From contig CM035156.1 of NCBI GenBank assembly GCA_020205615.1, positions 13,832,123 to 13,896,122 on the forward strand: 64,000 nt of DNA. The letters are read 5' to 3'. Under the pieces are notes generated by a model that did not search any database, was not told the origin of the DNA, and worked only from the letters and a program-made list of their open reading frames with translations. The position numbers and the translations under genes are program-made. Positions 34,430 through 48,259 of this stretch are shown piece after piece. Source of the DNA: Panax quinquefolius. Taxonomy: Eukaryota; Streptophyta; Magnoliopsida; Apiales; Araliaceae. Numbering within the stretch: position 1 is the first letter of the stretch; every line of letters begins with the position of its first letter.

Positions 34430-36081
34430 CTGTTGGGATATGTTTGGAACTTGGAAAACGCCAAGGGAAATAAAGGAAAACATAAGAAAAATGTAAAAAA
34501 AGAAAATTCCTATCTTAATGAATATAAGTCTAATTATCTGTACTTCTAAATGTCTAATATGTAAACAATGATAAATGTAGTGTAATGGATGGTTTTAATT
34601 AAGAAAGATCCTATAAATTTTTACATTTCCTTTCTTTTCCCTCGAGTTTTCATAGTTCAAAACTTACCCAAATTTTGATGTCATTGCGTATGTGATGCTA
34701 AAAATGAACATCTGTAGTCTTTCTTAAGCTTTCTTTAATTATTTTGCATTATATATTTCTTCAACTGTAACACACTTTTGCTGTTTCTTTTTTATGAATA
34801 TAATTGTAGACAGACTTGATCATTCCTCTTTCCTAATTTTGCATTGGCAGATAACAGGAAGAACCCGGCTGACTGATTATTGCTAGCTTCATATTGTTGT
34901 CAAACACCGAAAGACTTGTTGATTTTTCCAGTGTTGAAGAAAATGGCAATAGCAGAAAATAAATTCCAATTTTAAGTGAGACACGTGTTGAATATACTAA
35001 CATATTTTCAATAGGAGTGTAATAATTTAAACTTATTGGCAGCTCTTTCTCCTGTAACAATTAATTGTCTCAATGAAGTTGTCTGTACAATTCATCAGGC
35101 CTTGTGCTGTGCCTGCAGAAATATCTGTTCGCACTACTCGCAGGTTTCAGAATCAATTGCTGAATAAGCAGGCTATTGCAACAATTTTGTAATCTTACTT
35201 TCAGCATCAAGTATAAGGAGTGAGCTTAATTCTGAAAATTTATCTGGTTCTTAAGTTGGTGATTAGGAGCCCCAGTTGTATATTTTCTTCAGTTAAAGTG
35301 TTTTTTTTTTTTTGTTGGGGTGGTGGGTGGGGTGGGGTGGAGGGGTGGTGGAGTTCGTATGGCAGTATCCAGTGCTATCTAGTTGGTATTAGGATGGTGT
35401 TTGTACTACGGTAAAAAGCTTTCTAGGCTCACAAGTGGACCATATTATGATTGGATCATCCAGTCTAATCTTATAAGGACTTTTCGGATTAAATTTATTG
35501 GATTCGGATCTAATGATCTGCCAGAGCTGAATTTAACCACCCCTACCTGAACAAGGGGAAAAAATATATTAAATTATATAGCTGCCATGCCATGTTTTGC
35601 AACCTTGGCCTCAATGCAAGTAGCTCTATATAAGTTTGCAATGGCGGGTATAAAACCTTGCAAAAGAATCATGAGTTTTAATTGGTTCTCAAATTAGGAA
35701 ACTCTCATAATATCATACCAACATGCTTTCAGTTGTATAATGTGAATCAAACTGAATGCTATTTTAAGCTAGGTGCAACGGCTCGCCTTCAAAAAGAAAA
35801 TAACATTATTTTATCATTTTTCTGGGTAGAACAAAACCATTTGAAAAATGAATATATATTTGATCCATTCTTCCCAACATCAAATTTACAAACCTTCTCT
35901 ATATATAATACAGTGTTCAACTCGACAATCGAATTTGATGAGTTGCCTCAACTTAGGCATTTTGAAGGAACTTGAACACAAGAAAGGGAGAAGGGGCAAA
36001 AACTTCCCATAACAATCTCTGGAGCTCTCATGAGACTGGAGTATAGACGCAAGCTATTAGATTTGAGAGCTCTGGAGTATA
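34430..36081. other. Convergent intergenic region RPE-PPR, no gene seen
   Basis: AT-rich DNA lies between two convergent genes. It includes the 3' ends of both transcripts, a T-run plus G-rich tract at 35300-35351, and a 97-codon frame (35682-35975) with no recognisable domain or codon signal. Confidence 0.5.
35317..35351 (+). repeat. G-rich tract with quadruplex potential
   Basis: Five runs of three or more G are separated by short T/GT loops, just after a run of 13 T. It satisfies the usual four-run G-quadruplex pattern on the + strand. The function is unknown. Confidence 0.6.
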
Positions 36082-37506
36082 CTATAGCCACAAGCTCTCA
36101 TGTTGTGAATCAACTGCTAACATAGTAACATCACAAATCTCAGACGCAAAAGGATGATCAGCAGCAGCAGTGACAAACTCACTGATGTCACTTTCGACCT
36201 CAATTGAACTACAACCAGGAGTTCTTCTCTGCTTTATCTGATGTCTAATACTCACCTTCTTGTCCCACATCTCTTTGGCAGCATATACGTTAGACATAAC
36301 AACGTCATCACCAGCTAGGCTCTCTTCCAATTCAAGCAGATGGCGATGAGCTTCTGTAGCAAGGTTTACATTCCCATCAACGCTGCATGCACCTAGCAGC
36401 GTCCGCCACACCACTGCATTTGGTTGGACTGGCATTGCCATAACAAACTCATAAGCTTCTTGTAAAAGCCCAGCTCGGCATAAAAGATCCACGATGCATC
36501 CAAAGTGAGAAAGTCGAGGCTTTAACCCATAGATTTCTGTCATGCTTTTGAGATGGTGCTTTCCTTCTTCCACCATTCCCGCGTGGCTACAAGCCATTAA
36601 AACCCCAATGAAAGTAACATCGTTGGGGACAACTAAATGACTTTCATGACCCCTTTTCATCTTTTTACTCGTTGCATTTCTATTATCTCTTGTCATTGCG
36701 GCATAAAGTTGGAGAGCTTCTTCGGCTTGTCCATGAAGTGCATATCCCACAATCATGGAAGTCCAAGTGGTAACATCTTTCTTCTTTATGCTATCGAACA
36801 GTGCCTTGGCAGTTTTGATATCACCACATTTTGCATACATGTTTATTAGAGCATTGTTCAGGCATAAGTCTGGTTTCATTTCTTTCTTTCCACGAATATA
36901 ACCATGAATCCATTCTCCCATATCTAATGCACCAAGATCAGCACATGCACAGAGAGCAACTGTGACAGTAACTTGATCCGGCTCCACATTACCCATCTGC
37001 ATCTTCCTGAATAGCTGAATAGCGTTGTTTGGTTTCTGGTTATCAACATATGCAGAAATCAAGGATGTCCAACAAACAACATTCTTTGTAGGTATTTCGT
37101 CAAACACTTGATGAGCATCTGATAGATTTGCCGATGCGGAATACATGCGGATAAGAGATGTTTGTAGGAAAATGATGGGTTCATAGCCCAATTTTATGGC
37201 AAGGCCATGGATTTGCTTTCCCTGAATAGCTAAAGGCTTTTGGGTACAAGCTTTGATAACAAACAATAGAGAGTAACTATCAATCAAAGAAGTGCTTTTT
37301 CTAAGTAAGTCACCAAACAGCAGCAGAGCTTTTGTGGGGGTATTTGAGTGGAGGTAACTTTTCAGGGTTTGGTTGGGTCTTGGTTGATTGAGGTGAGTAT
37401 GGAAATGGAGTTTTGGTGGCTGTACCTGTACCTGTATAGTTGGAAATAACTTGATCAGCTTTGTTTGGTTTTGGGTCAAAGAGGGGGACCTTTTCAAGAT
37501 TCTCAT
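36082..37506 (-). CDS. PLS-class pentatricopeptide repeat protein, E/E+ type, intronless
   Basis: A single open frame of 474 aa. PPR proteins bind organellar RNA base by base and direct editing, splicing or cleavage. The first ~25 residues are basic and lack acidic residues, as in a mitochondrial targeting peptide. Repeats run from about residue 75 to 365, with typical segments such as IKACTQ, LIRMYSASANLSDAHQVFDE, VVCWTSLISAYV, NNALINMYAKCGDIKTAKAL, VTTWTSMIVGYALHGQAEEA and FIGVLMACSHAGMVEEG. The C-terminus has the E domain (VVWRTLLGACSVDGNV to SSIEVES) and a short E+ part (SEF). There is no DYW deaminase domain, so editing would need a partner. An insert near 275-290 is unusually basic. The solo LTR 78 bp upstream may have displaced or replaced its promoter. 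Known targets cannot be inferred. Confidence 0.93.
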   Translation of the reverse strand: MRILKRSPSLTQNQTKLIKLFPTIQVQVQPPKLHFHTHLNQPRPNQTLKSYLHSNTPTKALLLFGDLLRKSTSLIDSYSLLFVIKACTQKPLAIQGKQIHGLAIKLGYEPIIFLQTSLIRMYSASANLSDAHQVFDEIPTKNVVCWTSLISAYVDNQKPNNAIQLFRKMQMGNVEPDQVTVTVALCACADLGALDMGEWIHGYIRGKKEMKPDLCLNNALINMYAKCGDIKTAKALFDSIKKKDVTTWTSMIVGYALHGQAEEALQLYAAMTRDNRNATSKKMKRGHESHLVVPNDVTFIGVLMACSHAGMVEEGKHHLKSMTEIYGLKPRLSHFGCIVDLLCRAGLLQEAYEFVMAMPVQPNAVVWRTLLGACSVDGNVNLATEAHRHLLELEESLAGDDVVMSNVYAAKEMWDKKVSIRHQIKQRRTPGCSSIEVESDISEFVTAAADHPFASEICDVTMLAVDSQHESLWL

Positions 37507-37584
37507 AATTCTGTGACACAGAACATGGTTTGCATTGTTTCCCTAGCAAGAAAGTGGAGTTATAAATTGCTACTCCATTTGGAT

Positions 37585-40237
37585 TGTGACGCCCCAAAAT
37601 TGTGATATCGTCACCCATCTTGGCCGCCACTTATACTAAGATGTAATTTAAATACAACTTACTTAATATAACTGCCGCAGGTATAATACGACATAAATCG
37701 TGAGTTTGAATACAAATATTGTCTACTAGATATTATACAAACTCAAAAGGAGTCCTCATTACAATTATTATCACACTATTTCACGTAATAAATGGAGACT
37801 ACTAATGCTATCCTCCTGACCATTATTCCGCTCCCCGACTCGTCCCAAATATATTCTCATTTCAAGAGAACAAAGAAGAAAGGTGAAATTAACTAGCCCA
37901 AAGAAGAAATATTATGACCAAGATAATGCAGAATAAATTATCATTAGTCTCCAACAATGTTAAACCGATAAAATACAATAGACAACCAGGTTTAATGCAT
38001 AGCTGAATATGCAATCCATTAAAAGAGTCAAGAGAAAATAAAAGTCTACTATCTTTTAGGTTTTAAAAGGTTTTCATTAATTTTTATCACTAAGACTCAG
38101 CTTTAATGAATAAACCATAATATCTAATCATCCCTGCATCACTGGCCAAGGATTTTCATCAAATTATCAATGGTCATGACTATACCGAATCACCCCGGTC
38201 ACAATCATACCAAAACTATCCATCATCGCATTACACAAAGCCATCGAGGACTTTTTTTGTCACATCATTTATATCGCCCCACGATTATACCGAATGAACC
38301 CCATTATAATCATACTAAGTTCATCTACGCGTAAGCCAAAGATAACTTTCAACATAATATAAACACGAGGACGATGATGAAATGATATAAGAATTCAATA
38401 AAACAAGTTCAAGAATTAATTTATCTAGAATCAATAACATCCAAACCGTCAACACGACATCGCTTTGTAGAGTAAAAATTCAAGAATGATCGTAAGAATA
38501 TTTCCATGAAAAGATCTTCGGATAAAACGCAAATATCGAGGATATTCTACTAATTTCATGGAGTATAAAGTCAAAGTTTTAACCAACTGGGTATAATAAA
38601 GAATGGAATAACAAAAGAAATCACCACGCACGCGATAGATCAAGAAAAAGTTATTCCAATGTAATAATAATAATGGAACCGGTGTCGTGAAATTCACACC
38701 TACATGCGATGATCCAATGTAATAATAAATGTTTAATAATAAACAATGGAACCAGTCCGGTAAAACACACGTATATGATATTCCAAATGTAATAATAAAT
38801 GCGGAATAATAAACAATGGAACTGTGTCCCAGTGTAAAACACATGCATGTGATATTCCAATGTAATAATAAAGAATGGAATAATGTAAGAAGATCACCAA
38901 GTATAGGGGATTCCACATATACAAGTTATTCCAATGTAATAAATAAGAATGGAATAATATAAGGATTTCACCAAGATAGGGTATGTCCGTAGTATACAAG
39001 TTATGCATACAGTATATGCCACTTTTACAAAGTTATTCCAATGTAATAATAATGAATGGAATAATGTAAGTTCTCTTCATGAATAAGAAAAGAATAACAT
39101 CCTTACGAATGCACAACAAATAATATCCCTTACCTTAAAAGAACCTAATATTGGAAAAGTGAAGTAGCGTATCTTTTTTTCTTTCTCTCTATAGTTTTCT
39201 CTGTAGCTTTCAATGAATTCGTAAGAAATAACGGGAAGAACGAAACTTTCTATTTATAGAAAAACCGAGGGTGCTCTTTTGGTCTTAACGGCTTAGAAAA
39301 CGACTTTTGGTAAATATCAAGAGACAACTCTTATTTCATGAAGGGTAATTAACCCTCGAACAATCAAGAGACAGCTTAACTCTTGGTAATATCAAGGACA
39401 ACTACTATTTCATGGGCGGTAATTACTATTTGAAGGTAATTAATTACTATCGACGAAAGTAATTACTATTCACAAAGGTAATTACTATCGACGTAAGGTA
39501 AATACTATCGACGAAGGTAATTACTATTCACAAAGGTAATTACTATTCACAAAGGTAAATACTATCGACGAAGAGACTCTTAGATGATGACATATACGCC
39601 CCTATAAAATAATCAAACTTACCACAAACGCCTCATAATGTACTCTTTATATACATCAAGGATCGAATAAATATTACCACAAATCATTTTATTTTTAATC
39701 AACACATATTTAATCTTTCAACAATTATTAATCATTTATAACTCATCGCCTCAATAATATAACATATTATATGATGATATCGCGACAATAATCGAATCAA
39801 TAATATAAGAGATATGATCAAAGAATTATCAGAAGAATAATCGAGTATAATGGTGTGACTTCTCACGTAAAGATCAATAATCAATACCGCAGTGCTACTA
39901 TGCAACCACGCCAGACATCGCACTTTTACTAATGGTAGCTCAATGCTTTTAATCTAAGAATACCTTCTGCCGTTATTTTTATAGAAAGATAATTTTGTCG
40001 CTTTCTAACTACGATAATACTTCCGCTAGGGGGTCCACCATCGATTGAGTAGAGCATTTAATATTCCCCGACAAAAAGAATATTCCCCACCAAACGTAAT
40101 ATTATAACAACTTGCTTACTTTGCAAAATTTATAAATATTACCCACAACTATAACATTATATCAAATTTATTCCATAATATTCAAAAATAATATTTATAG
40201 AAAATTCATCTTTATTTATAAAAGCTGGGGTCTTACA
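37585..40237 (-). mobile_element. Solo LTR (2.65 kb) with perfect target duplication TGGAT, upstream of the PPR gene
   Basis: The + strand reads TGTGACGCCCC at 37585 and GGGGTCTTACA to 40237, flanked by TGGAT on both sides (37580-37584, 40238-40242). It has the U3 array (AAGGTAATTACTATTCAC-type units, about 39410-39570), a reverse TATA box and R-region units. LTR and PPR gene point the same way, so the LTR 3' end faces the PPR start codon. Confidence 0.93.
39251..39258 (-). promoter_or_regulatory. TATA box of the solo LTR upstream of the PPR gene
   Basis: TATTTATA on the + strand is TATAAATA on the - strand, at the place equivalent to 13703-13710 in the complete element. A transcript from here would run through about 1.6 kb of LTR leader with many upstream ATGs before the PPR start codon, unless spliced. 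Confidence 0.5.
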
Positions 40238-41232
40238 TGGATGGTCCCTAGATTAAGGTATTTATTTCAAGCTTAAATATAATTTACTATCCTATAACGT
40301 CTATAACGTCGCATTTAATTCACTTTTCAATTTTGTCAATTAGATGATTGAACTATTATTTTTTTTTCAATTTTATTCACTGAGGCCGCTTACATCGTAA
40401 ATTGTTGATGCGACTATCTGTGTAGAGATATAACTCAAATTTCATGTGTAAAAAAAATAATTTTTTATTTTGTGATTAAACATTTTTTATATATTAAAAG
40501 GTAAAATGGTCACACCCTTTACTTAAATATATGTAATCACTATCATTAACACCTAATTAAATTAAATTAATTAATTAAAGACATTTTAAAAAATGTTACC
40601 AACTAGAATTTTTTATCTTAGTTTAGAAAATCCTATAAATCAATTAAAATGAATTAACATTAAAAGTAAATTAGTAGAAAAGAAAACATTAAAAAAAAAA
40701 TTGATAAAACAACTAAAAACTCAGATATTTGCTCATCATCCACTCGTCCTCCCACCGAGCCATCGACATCATCTACCGTGTTACGTGTTACGATCATAAA
40801 CAACCAACCAACCACTACGATCGTCACAAAATTGATGTGTAAATTACTGATATGAAATATGACTTAAACTAGTTTAGAATAGTAAATTATATTTAAACTT
40901 ATAAAAATAGTCATAATAATATGAAGTGAGATATATTAATTTATCATTGTTTTTACCTCCGAGCTAGGATTGTAGTCTATTGGTTGAACTTTTTGGGTTG
41001 GGTTGGGTAGTGATCTCCAGAACAAGGCAAGGCAGGAACAAAAAGCATATTGGCTCCTAGAAGTTTATGGTTTCTTGAGTTGAATTCTTTCTACACTTAC
41101 TTATCTAGGCAAAGAAAAGGATATACCTTGTGTACATTATTCAAATTTCTCTCCTCTCCCCATTTTTATTTTTATTCTTTAAAGAGTTAATAAAATAAAA
41201 TAGAAACAATTATTTTTAGGAGTAATGTTATT

Positions 41233-41237
<5 letters not shown>
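40238..41237. other. Divergent PPR/NEN promoter region
   Basis: About 1 kb of AT-rich DNA without coding signal lies between the solo LTR and the NEN leader. Before the LTR inserted, the two divergent genes would have been about 1.2 kb apart, start codon to start codon. No further element is recognised. Confidence 0.6.

Positions 41238-41271
<34 letters not shown>
41238..41271. repeat. (TA)n microsatellite in the NEN 5' leader or promoter
   Basis: About 17 TA dinucleotides lie 86 bp upstream of the NEN start codon, followed by a CT-rich leader (41290-41335). Confidence 0.9.
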
Positions 41272-41275
<4 letters not shown>

Positions 41276-41356
41276 CCAACCCAACGCAGCTCTCTCACCT
41301 ACATCTTCTCTCTACGCTTGCCATTTTCTCTCTCCTTTATAACATTTAGTGCAGTA

Positions 41357-44300
41357 ATGGTTTCGAGCGGAGAGCGTACGGAGATAGCTTTCTTCGACGT
41401 CGAGACCACCATACCCACCCGACGCGGTCAGAAATACGCCATTTTGGAATTCGGCTCCATCCTGGTTTGCCCCAAGACACTGGTGGAGCTGGAGAGCTAC
41501 TCCACCCTGGTCCGACCCGCGGACCTCTCTCTCATCTCCAAAATGTCAGTCGACTGCAATGGCATCACCTGCGACGGCGTTGTTTCTGCCCCCACTTTCT
41601 CCCAAATTGCTGATAGGGTTTACGACATTCTCCACGGTCTATCTCTCTCTCCCAATTCTCTCTGTCTATATACTCACAGGCACAGGCACAGCCACAGCCA
41701 CAGGCACAGCCACAGCCACATGTGTCTAATTTGGTTAATTGTGTTATGCATGTCTATTTATAGGGAGGATATGGGCGGGTCACAATATAATTAGGTTTGA
41801 TTGTGCTCGCATAAGAGAGGCGTTTACGCAGATTAATAGGCCACCTCCGGATCCTAAAGGAACTATTGATTCATTGGCACTGTTGACCCAAAGGTTCGGA
41901 AGGAGAGCTGGTGATATGAAGGTATAATTACTCTCTCTCTCTCGGTGCTTAATATGAGGTTTTCTTTTCTTTTCTATTCTTTTCATTTTTTGGAAATTTG
42001 GGTGAATATAAAGAAAGAAATCAGTAAATGTGGAAAACCAAGATATAAGTGAAGTAACTGAGAAAAATTAAGTAGGTAAATACGGTGTTGTGTAGGATTA
42101 CTGAATTTTTATTACTGATGTATTTGTGCATCTGTGTATGCTTCTTAAGTTCTTATTTTTATTTTTCTACTCTTTTATATTATCCCTTTTTACTAGTCTT
42201 TACAGGAACACTTTGCACAATTATTTTGCATTTGCAAGGCTTAATTTTGGAGTCTATATTCTTCCATCATTTCTTTTAGCAATTCAAACCATTAAGCATA
42301 GGATTTCCCTTGGAGGCACAAAAATCTCCACACAAACAAACAAAGAGTGATCACTGATCAAAGAGCCGAGAGGTGCTCCGGGGTACTTTTTGATGCTTGA
42401 GTTAGCTCTAATTGGATCAACACTTTAAAGAATTGTTTACATTGGTTGAATTCTTTGCCTTTTCTTTTTATATATTCAACAAAATTTCATTTTTTTCTTT
42501 TTATCATATTAGATTTCGCATGATCTACCACTCCCACCAAGACGCATGCGTGTGGTCGTCGCTTCCGATCGCATTCAAGACAAATTGTCGAGTGAATCGC
42601 TCATAACACCTTAACCCCTCGCCTATATGTATTTGTAATTTTGGTACAATTGTCATGCTCGAATTTCACAATTGAATGGACACCAACGACACTTTCTCAC
42701 TTCTCGCTATATCAAGCTTAATCTCTCAGACAATCGATTTATCGATGCTAGAAGACGCCACACACAACTATGAATTGTCAGATGATAAGTCAAATCAATC
42801 TCAAAGAAATAACTAAGAAAAATACTTAGAATTCTTCAAAGAACCAAAAGTAGAGAATAACCTCACAAATATATCAATAATAAATAATGATAATGTGTCA
42901 TATTACATCAACTCGCACCTCTATTTATACTACTCAAAACAATCCAAATCCTAATAGAAATTTATAAACTATAACCCTTATTCTATAAGAAAATAAGTCA
43001 ATTTGAAAAGGAATTTAATTAAAAAGAAATCCTAATTACAATAGAATTTAAAATTAAGAATCCAAATAAAATCCTTCACCGCGTGATTTCCATAATACCC
43101 TTTCAGAAGTAAATATGTCGACTTTGTTAAGAAGATTAAAATCGGGCTCAGATTAAATCGACCCAAATTAATGTCTCATGTTCTTTTCGCTTCCTCTTCG
43201 ATTTTCTTACGCTAGCTTCAAATTTCAAACATCTTGGATCAATCCATCGAGACTTTGTTTCAACCTCTTTGTTTCTAGCCTTTCGCTGATCCCCACGCCC
43301 CTTTAGTCTTCGCTTTGAATCCACGCACGCTCACGTCCTCATCATTCCTCTCCTCTCGAAAAGGATTTGTCCTCAAATCGTCACCTACATCAAACTGACT
43401 TAGATCAAGAACGTTAAATGTAGCACTAACATTATACTCACCGGCAAATCCAATTTATAGTATCATTATCGATACGCCGAGAACTCGAAATGGACCATCT
43501 CCCCTAAGCAATTTCAACGCCTTTGAATCGGGGAATCTTTCTTTCCGCATACGTAACCACACCCAATCTCCGCTCAAAGATCACTTGATGTCGCCCTCGT
43601 TCACAAGTTTAATGTAATGTTTGCTCTCTCTCGCTCAATGTTTAGCCCGGCTCTTTCATGAATCATTAACAAGATCACCTTTTTCGCTCCATCCATGTTA
43701 GTATATTCGTAAATGTAACTTCGATAAATCCAACTGCGTCAAAGGATTAAAACCATATACAATTTCAAATGGAGAAAAATTAGTAAAGAATGAATGTAAT
43801 CTTATATGCAAACTCAACATGTGGTAAACATTCTTCCCATCGCTTGATATTCTTTTTAATGATAGCCCGTAATAATGCCGACAAAGTCCTATTTACTACT
43901 TCAATGAATCGCCAACCAGGATGACAAGTAGTAGAAAATAACAATTTAGTACCCAATTTACCCCACAAGGTCTTCCAAAATAACTTAAGAATTTTGTATC
44001 TCTATCGAAACAATAGTTTTAGGCATACCATGCAAACGCACAATCTCCCTAAAGAACAAATCAAGAATATGAGATGCATCATCGCTTTTATGACATGGAA
44101 TAAAATGTGCCATTTTGAAAAATCTATCCACGACCACAAATATCGAATCATAACCATGCTTGTACTTCAGTAAACCCAACACAAAGTCCATAGAAAGATC
44201 AATCCAAGGTTCATTAGAATAGTAATGGCGATACAATCCATGGGGTCGAATACGAGATTTAGCTCATGGCTGAGTAATACATCTATCACATATTCTTTCT

Positions 44301-47300
44301 ACATCCCTTTTCATACGAGGCCAATAAAAATGTTCTTTAAAACAAAGAAAAGTTTTATCAACACCAAAATGTCCCATTAAACCGCCCCACGTGATTCCCT
44401 TAACCAACAACTCACGCAGTTAACATGCAGAATACATAGTTTATTTTCTCAAACAAGAATCCATCAACTCTAAAGTATTTACCCACAACATTCTTTTCAC
44501 AAGTTTTAAACTCTTCACCGAAATCAAGGTCATTATCATATAACTCTTTAATTGCTCAAACCCAAGCAATTTCAGATCAAGAGTATTTAACAAAATATAC
44601 CGCGAGACAAAGCATCCGAACGACGCTTCTCCTTACCTTGCTTATATCGAATAACATATGAAAATGTCTCGATAAATTCCATCCATCGTGGTAATGCCTT
44701 TTGTTCAACTCAGGTCAATTCCCTTCAAATATTTCAATGATTCATGATCGGTGGATCACAAACTCCTTAGGCCACAAGTAATGTCGCCATGTCTCCAAGG
44801 CTCTAACCAAAGCGCACATCTCTTTTTCATTATACGTAGGATAGTTCAAAGTCGCCCCACTCAACTTTTCGCTAAAATACGCCTAATCGGTTTTCCTTCT
44901 TGCATCAACACAGCCCAATCCCTAAACCTCAAGCATCACACTCAATCTCAAAAGTTTTAGCAAAGTTAGTAAAATAAGTAAAGGAGCATTTGTCAATTTA
45001 TCCTTAATCAAATTAAATGCTTTTTCCTCGCTCATCACCCCACTTGAAGCCCACACTTTTCTTGATGACCTCGCCAATGGTGCTCAGAATTTCACTAAAA
45101 TTCGAACAAAGCGTCGGTAGAAACTTCATGAGTCCATGAAAGCTTCAGATTGACTCACATCGTTTGACTCTCTACCAATCCCGTGATCGCACGATTTTCT
45201 CCTCATCAACTTGGACTCCCCGTGAACTCACAACAAAGCCAAGAAAACAATTCTATCCGAACAAAACGTGCATTTCTCCATGTTAAGAAATAACTTTTCT
45301 TTCCTAAGTACATCTAAAATGATTTTAAATGCAATGCATGATCTTCAAGTTTTTGCTATAAATCAAGATATCATCAAAATAAACTACTTACAAATTTTCC
45401 AATGAATGGACGCAAAACATGGTTCATTAATCTCATGAAAGTGCTTTTGCATTAGTTAAACCAAAAGGTAATACTAACCATTCATAAAGACCGTATTTAG
45501 TTTTAAACGCATTTTCCATTCATCACCCTCTCGATTCTAATTTGATGATAACCGCTTTTTAAATCAATTTTTGAAAATATGCAAGACCCATGTAATTCAT
45601 CTAATACGCCATCTAAACGAGGAATGGGATGTCGATATTTTACCGTAATGTTATTTACCGCTCGACAATCGATGCACATCCTCCATTTTCCATCCTTTTT
45701 CTAAGACTAGATCACCGGAATCGCATACGGGCTCATACTTTCTCTCACGAATCCTTTCTCCATCACCATTAACTTGCCTTTCAGAATCTTTTCGCTTCCT
45801 GGATTACTCCGATAAGTCGGACGGTTTGGAATCGTCCGCACCGAACAAAAAATCAATTTGATGCTCAATTCCCGAATAGTGGGTAGTCCATGAGGAAGCT
45901 CCTCAGAAATACATCTTTGAATTCTCAGAAGAGAGATGAAACAACACTAGTAAAGAATCATTAGCGTTAGTAGTCAAAAGCGCTTTTTATACCGGTAAAA
46001 TCATAGTCATTTAGAAATCAAAGCTCTTCTCACATCACTTTTTTTGCCAAGATATTTGTTTTTTTCTTTCTTTTTTTCTTTCTTTTTTTTTTTTTCTTCT
46101 TGATTTTTCTTTTCTTCACTCTCTTTCTTTGTACATAATTTTTCCGCAAATGAATTTGATCTTCATGTACTTGTTGTGGTGACAAAGGACGAAAGAGATC
46201 TTCTTCTTGTCGTGAACGAATGAATATACGCTGTAAACCCGCTACGTCAACCCTCCTATCAAACCGCCATGGTTCACCCAACAATATATGTCCCGCTCGC
46301 ACGGGCACCACATCACACAATACCTCATCAATATAATCGACTAATAAAGAAATGGAACTAACACTGCTTGGTTACTTTAATGTCTCAGATTATCATCGAG
46401 CCACCGCAAACGATACTACCATGGATGTTCGGTAGTAGGTAACCCCAATTTCTCCACCATCGTAGTGTTTCGCCACATTTGTACAAATGCTTCCATCTAT
46501 AACTACGCAACAAATTTTCCCATTCACAAGACATCGAGTATGAAATAGATTTTCCCCATTGCTCACCGCTTCTCCTCTTTAACTCAGTACTAAGTGCTCT
46601 TCTTGTAACTGCACTTTCACCACGTATTGATCCTCACCTATCTCCTCTAATGGTGGCATAGAATCTGTCGCTATCTTCCCCTCGGCCTCCACATCTCCAT
46701 TGTCAAGTAACAACATTTTCCTCCGATTTGGACATCACAGAAATATGTCCCCGCCTCGACACTTAAAACATACAATATCTCGCCACGCACCAAAAGAAGG
46801 TTGTTCGCTTTTACCTCAGTTTCTCGGCTAGTCGATCCTTGTTTGGTTCCACCTTCGCTTGAACGCAATTGCCTTTTTTCCTCTCGCTTTGCCAAATCGG
46901 GTCTCCATGATGAACTAGCATTAGATTGTCCTCGTCATTCTACTCGCCTCGAAAGTTGTTTCTCTTCTTAGTAGCTATACGGACCAGCTTCCTCTAACTC
47001 TAAATAATGTTGTCGCTCAACCAAGTCTCGCAATCTCCCGCTCAATCCTCGCCGAGAACCTAGCCATCGATGTTTCATCATCCTCAATCAAGTTAGCTTC
47101 GATCCTTCAACATCTCCATCTCCCGTAATATTCATCCACACCGACTTCCCTGCTTAAGAGTTTGTAAATTACGAATGATCTCCGCTGATAGTATGTCGGT
47201 ACAAACCTCTTTTTCATTATCGCTTTCATCTCCGCCTAAGTCAGAATTCCACCGCCATTACACCTTCTCCGATTAGTCATTAACCGATCCCACCATATCA

Positions 47301-48213
47301 ATGCATATCCGTAAAATTCAGTGAATGGCTAGTTTGACTTTCTTGAGGTCCGAATAGTTGTGATACCAAAGATTCGCCCATCTTGGTTACCCAATCTAAA
47401 TAAGCCTCGGATCACCCGTGCTTGGAAAAGTCGGAATCTTCATTTTTATGCTATCCAAATTGCCATCTTCTCTCCGTCCCGACCTCTTCTTTCCCTAGCA
47501 CCTCCGTGTCTTTGATGTCGAAAATTAGATTCACGATCTTCCGCCGCACTACCCGTCCTCACCGTAGTGGTCTTCCTTTCATACCGCTTTGTCAGGTCCT
47601 CGCCTTGTTTTCAGATCCCAAGAGTGTTTTGGGATAGCTCAACATGTATACACCCCCATCTCTTCTAATTGTTCTCAGATTTGCTTCTATAGTCTTTCTC
47701 AATCTCCGATCCCATTCTTTATGCATTGCTTCCATCCGAAATTTCAATTCACCGTCAAGGTTGTTCTCATGAGTTCCTTTATCCTTTGAGCTGTATATAT
47801 TTCTCGCAAAATAAGGGTTAGTAGAAAACAGCTTCCTCACCACTCCCTTTACGTGTTTCGCTTCAATCAATGGTCCACTCGTATACTTTCTCAATAATCG
47901 CTTTTACCCTCGATTAATCTCACCACTAAGCCTTTTACCTCAAATATTCTCTCTAATAGGTTCTTATTGAATTCCCTAGCAAAATTCTTGGTTTTACTAA
48001 TCAATTCAAATTACTTGTCACGAAACAAAAATATAGATGGTGTAGTTATCGTATACCACAAAATCACCGATCGATTGTCTTCAGACTCTCAGAGGCTTCA
48101 GCACTCAGAAATTGTAGTCTGCTTCGTAATCATGATGATGATGGAACTAGATGAATTCTTGGTTAGAATTTGATGATTTGATGGTGTGCTAAAAATCACA
48201 AGACAATAAATAT

Positions 48214-48259
<46 letters not shown>

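Noticed and set aside
35682..35975. 97-codon + strand frame between RPE and the PPR gene
   Set aside because: No domain and no codon signal, and it has the AT-rich composition of the intergenic DNA. Chance is the simplest explanation.
37310..37630. 106-codon - strand frame overlapping the PPR start and the LTR edge
   Set aside because: It is in another frame of the PPR gene and begins inside the solo LTR, so it cannot predate the insertion.
41225..41356. Upstream in-frame start for the NEN gene
   Set aside because: It would add a Tyr-Ile run encoded by the (TA)n microsatellite. The ATG at 41357 starts directly before the conserved exonuclease domain.
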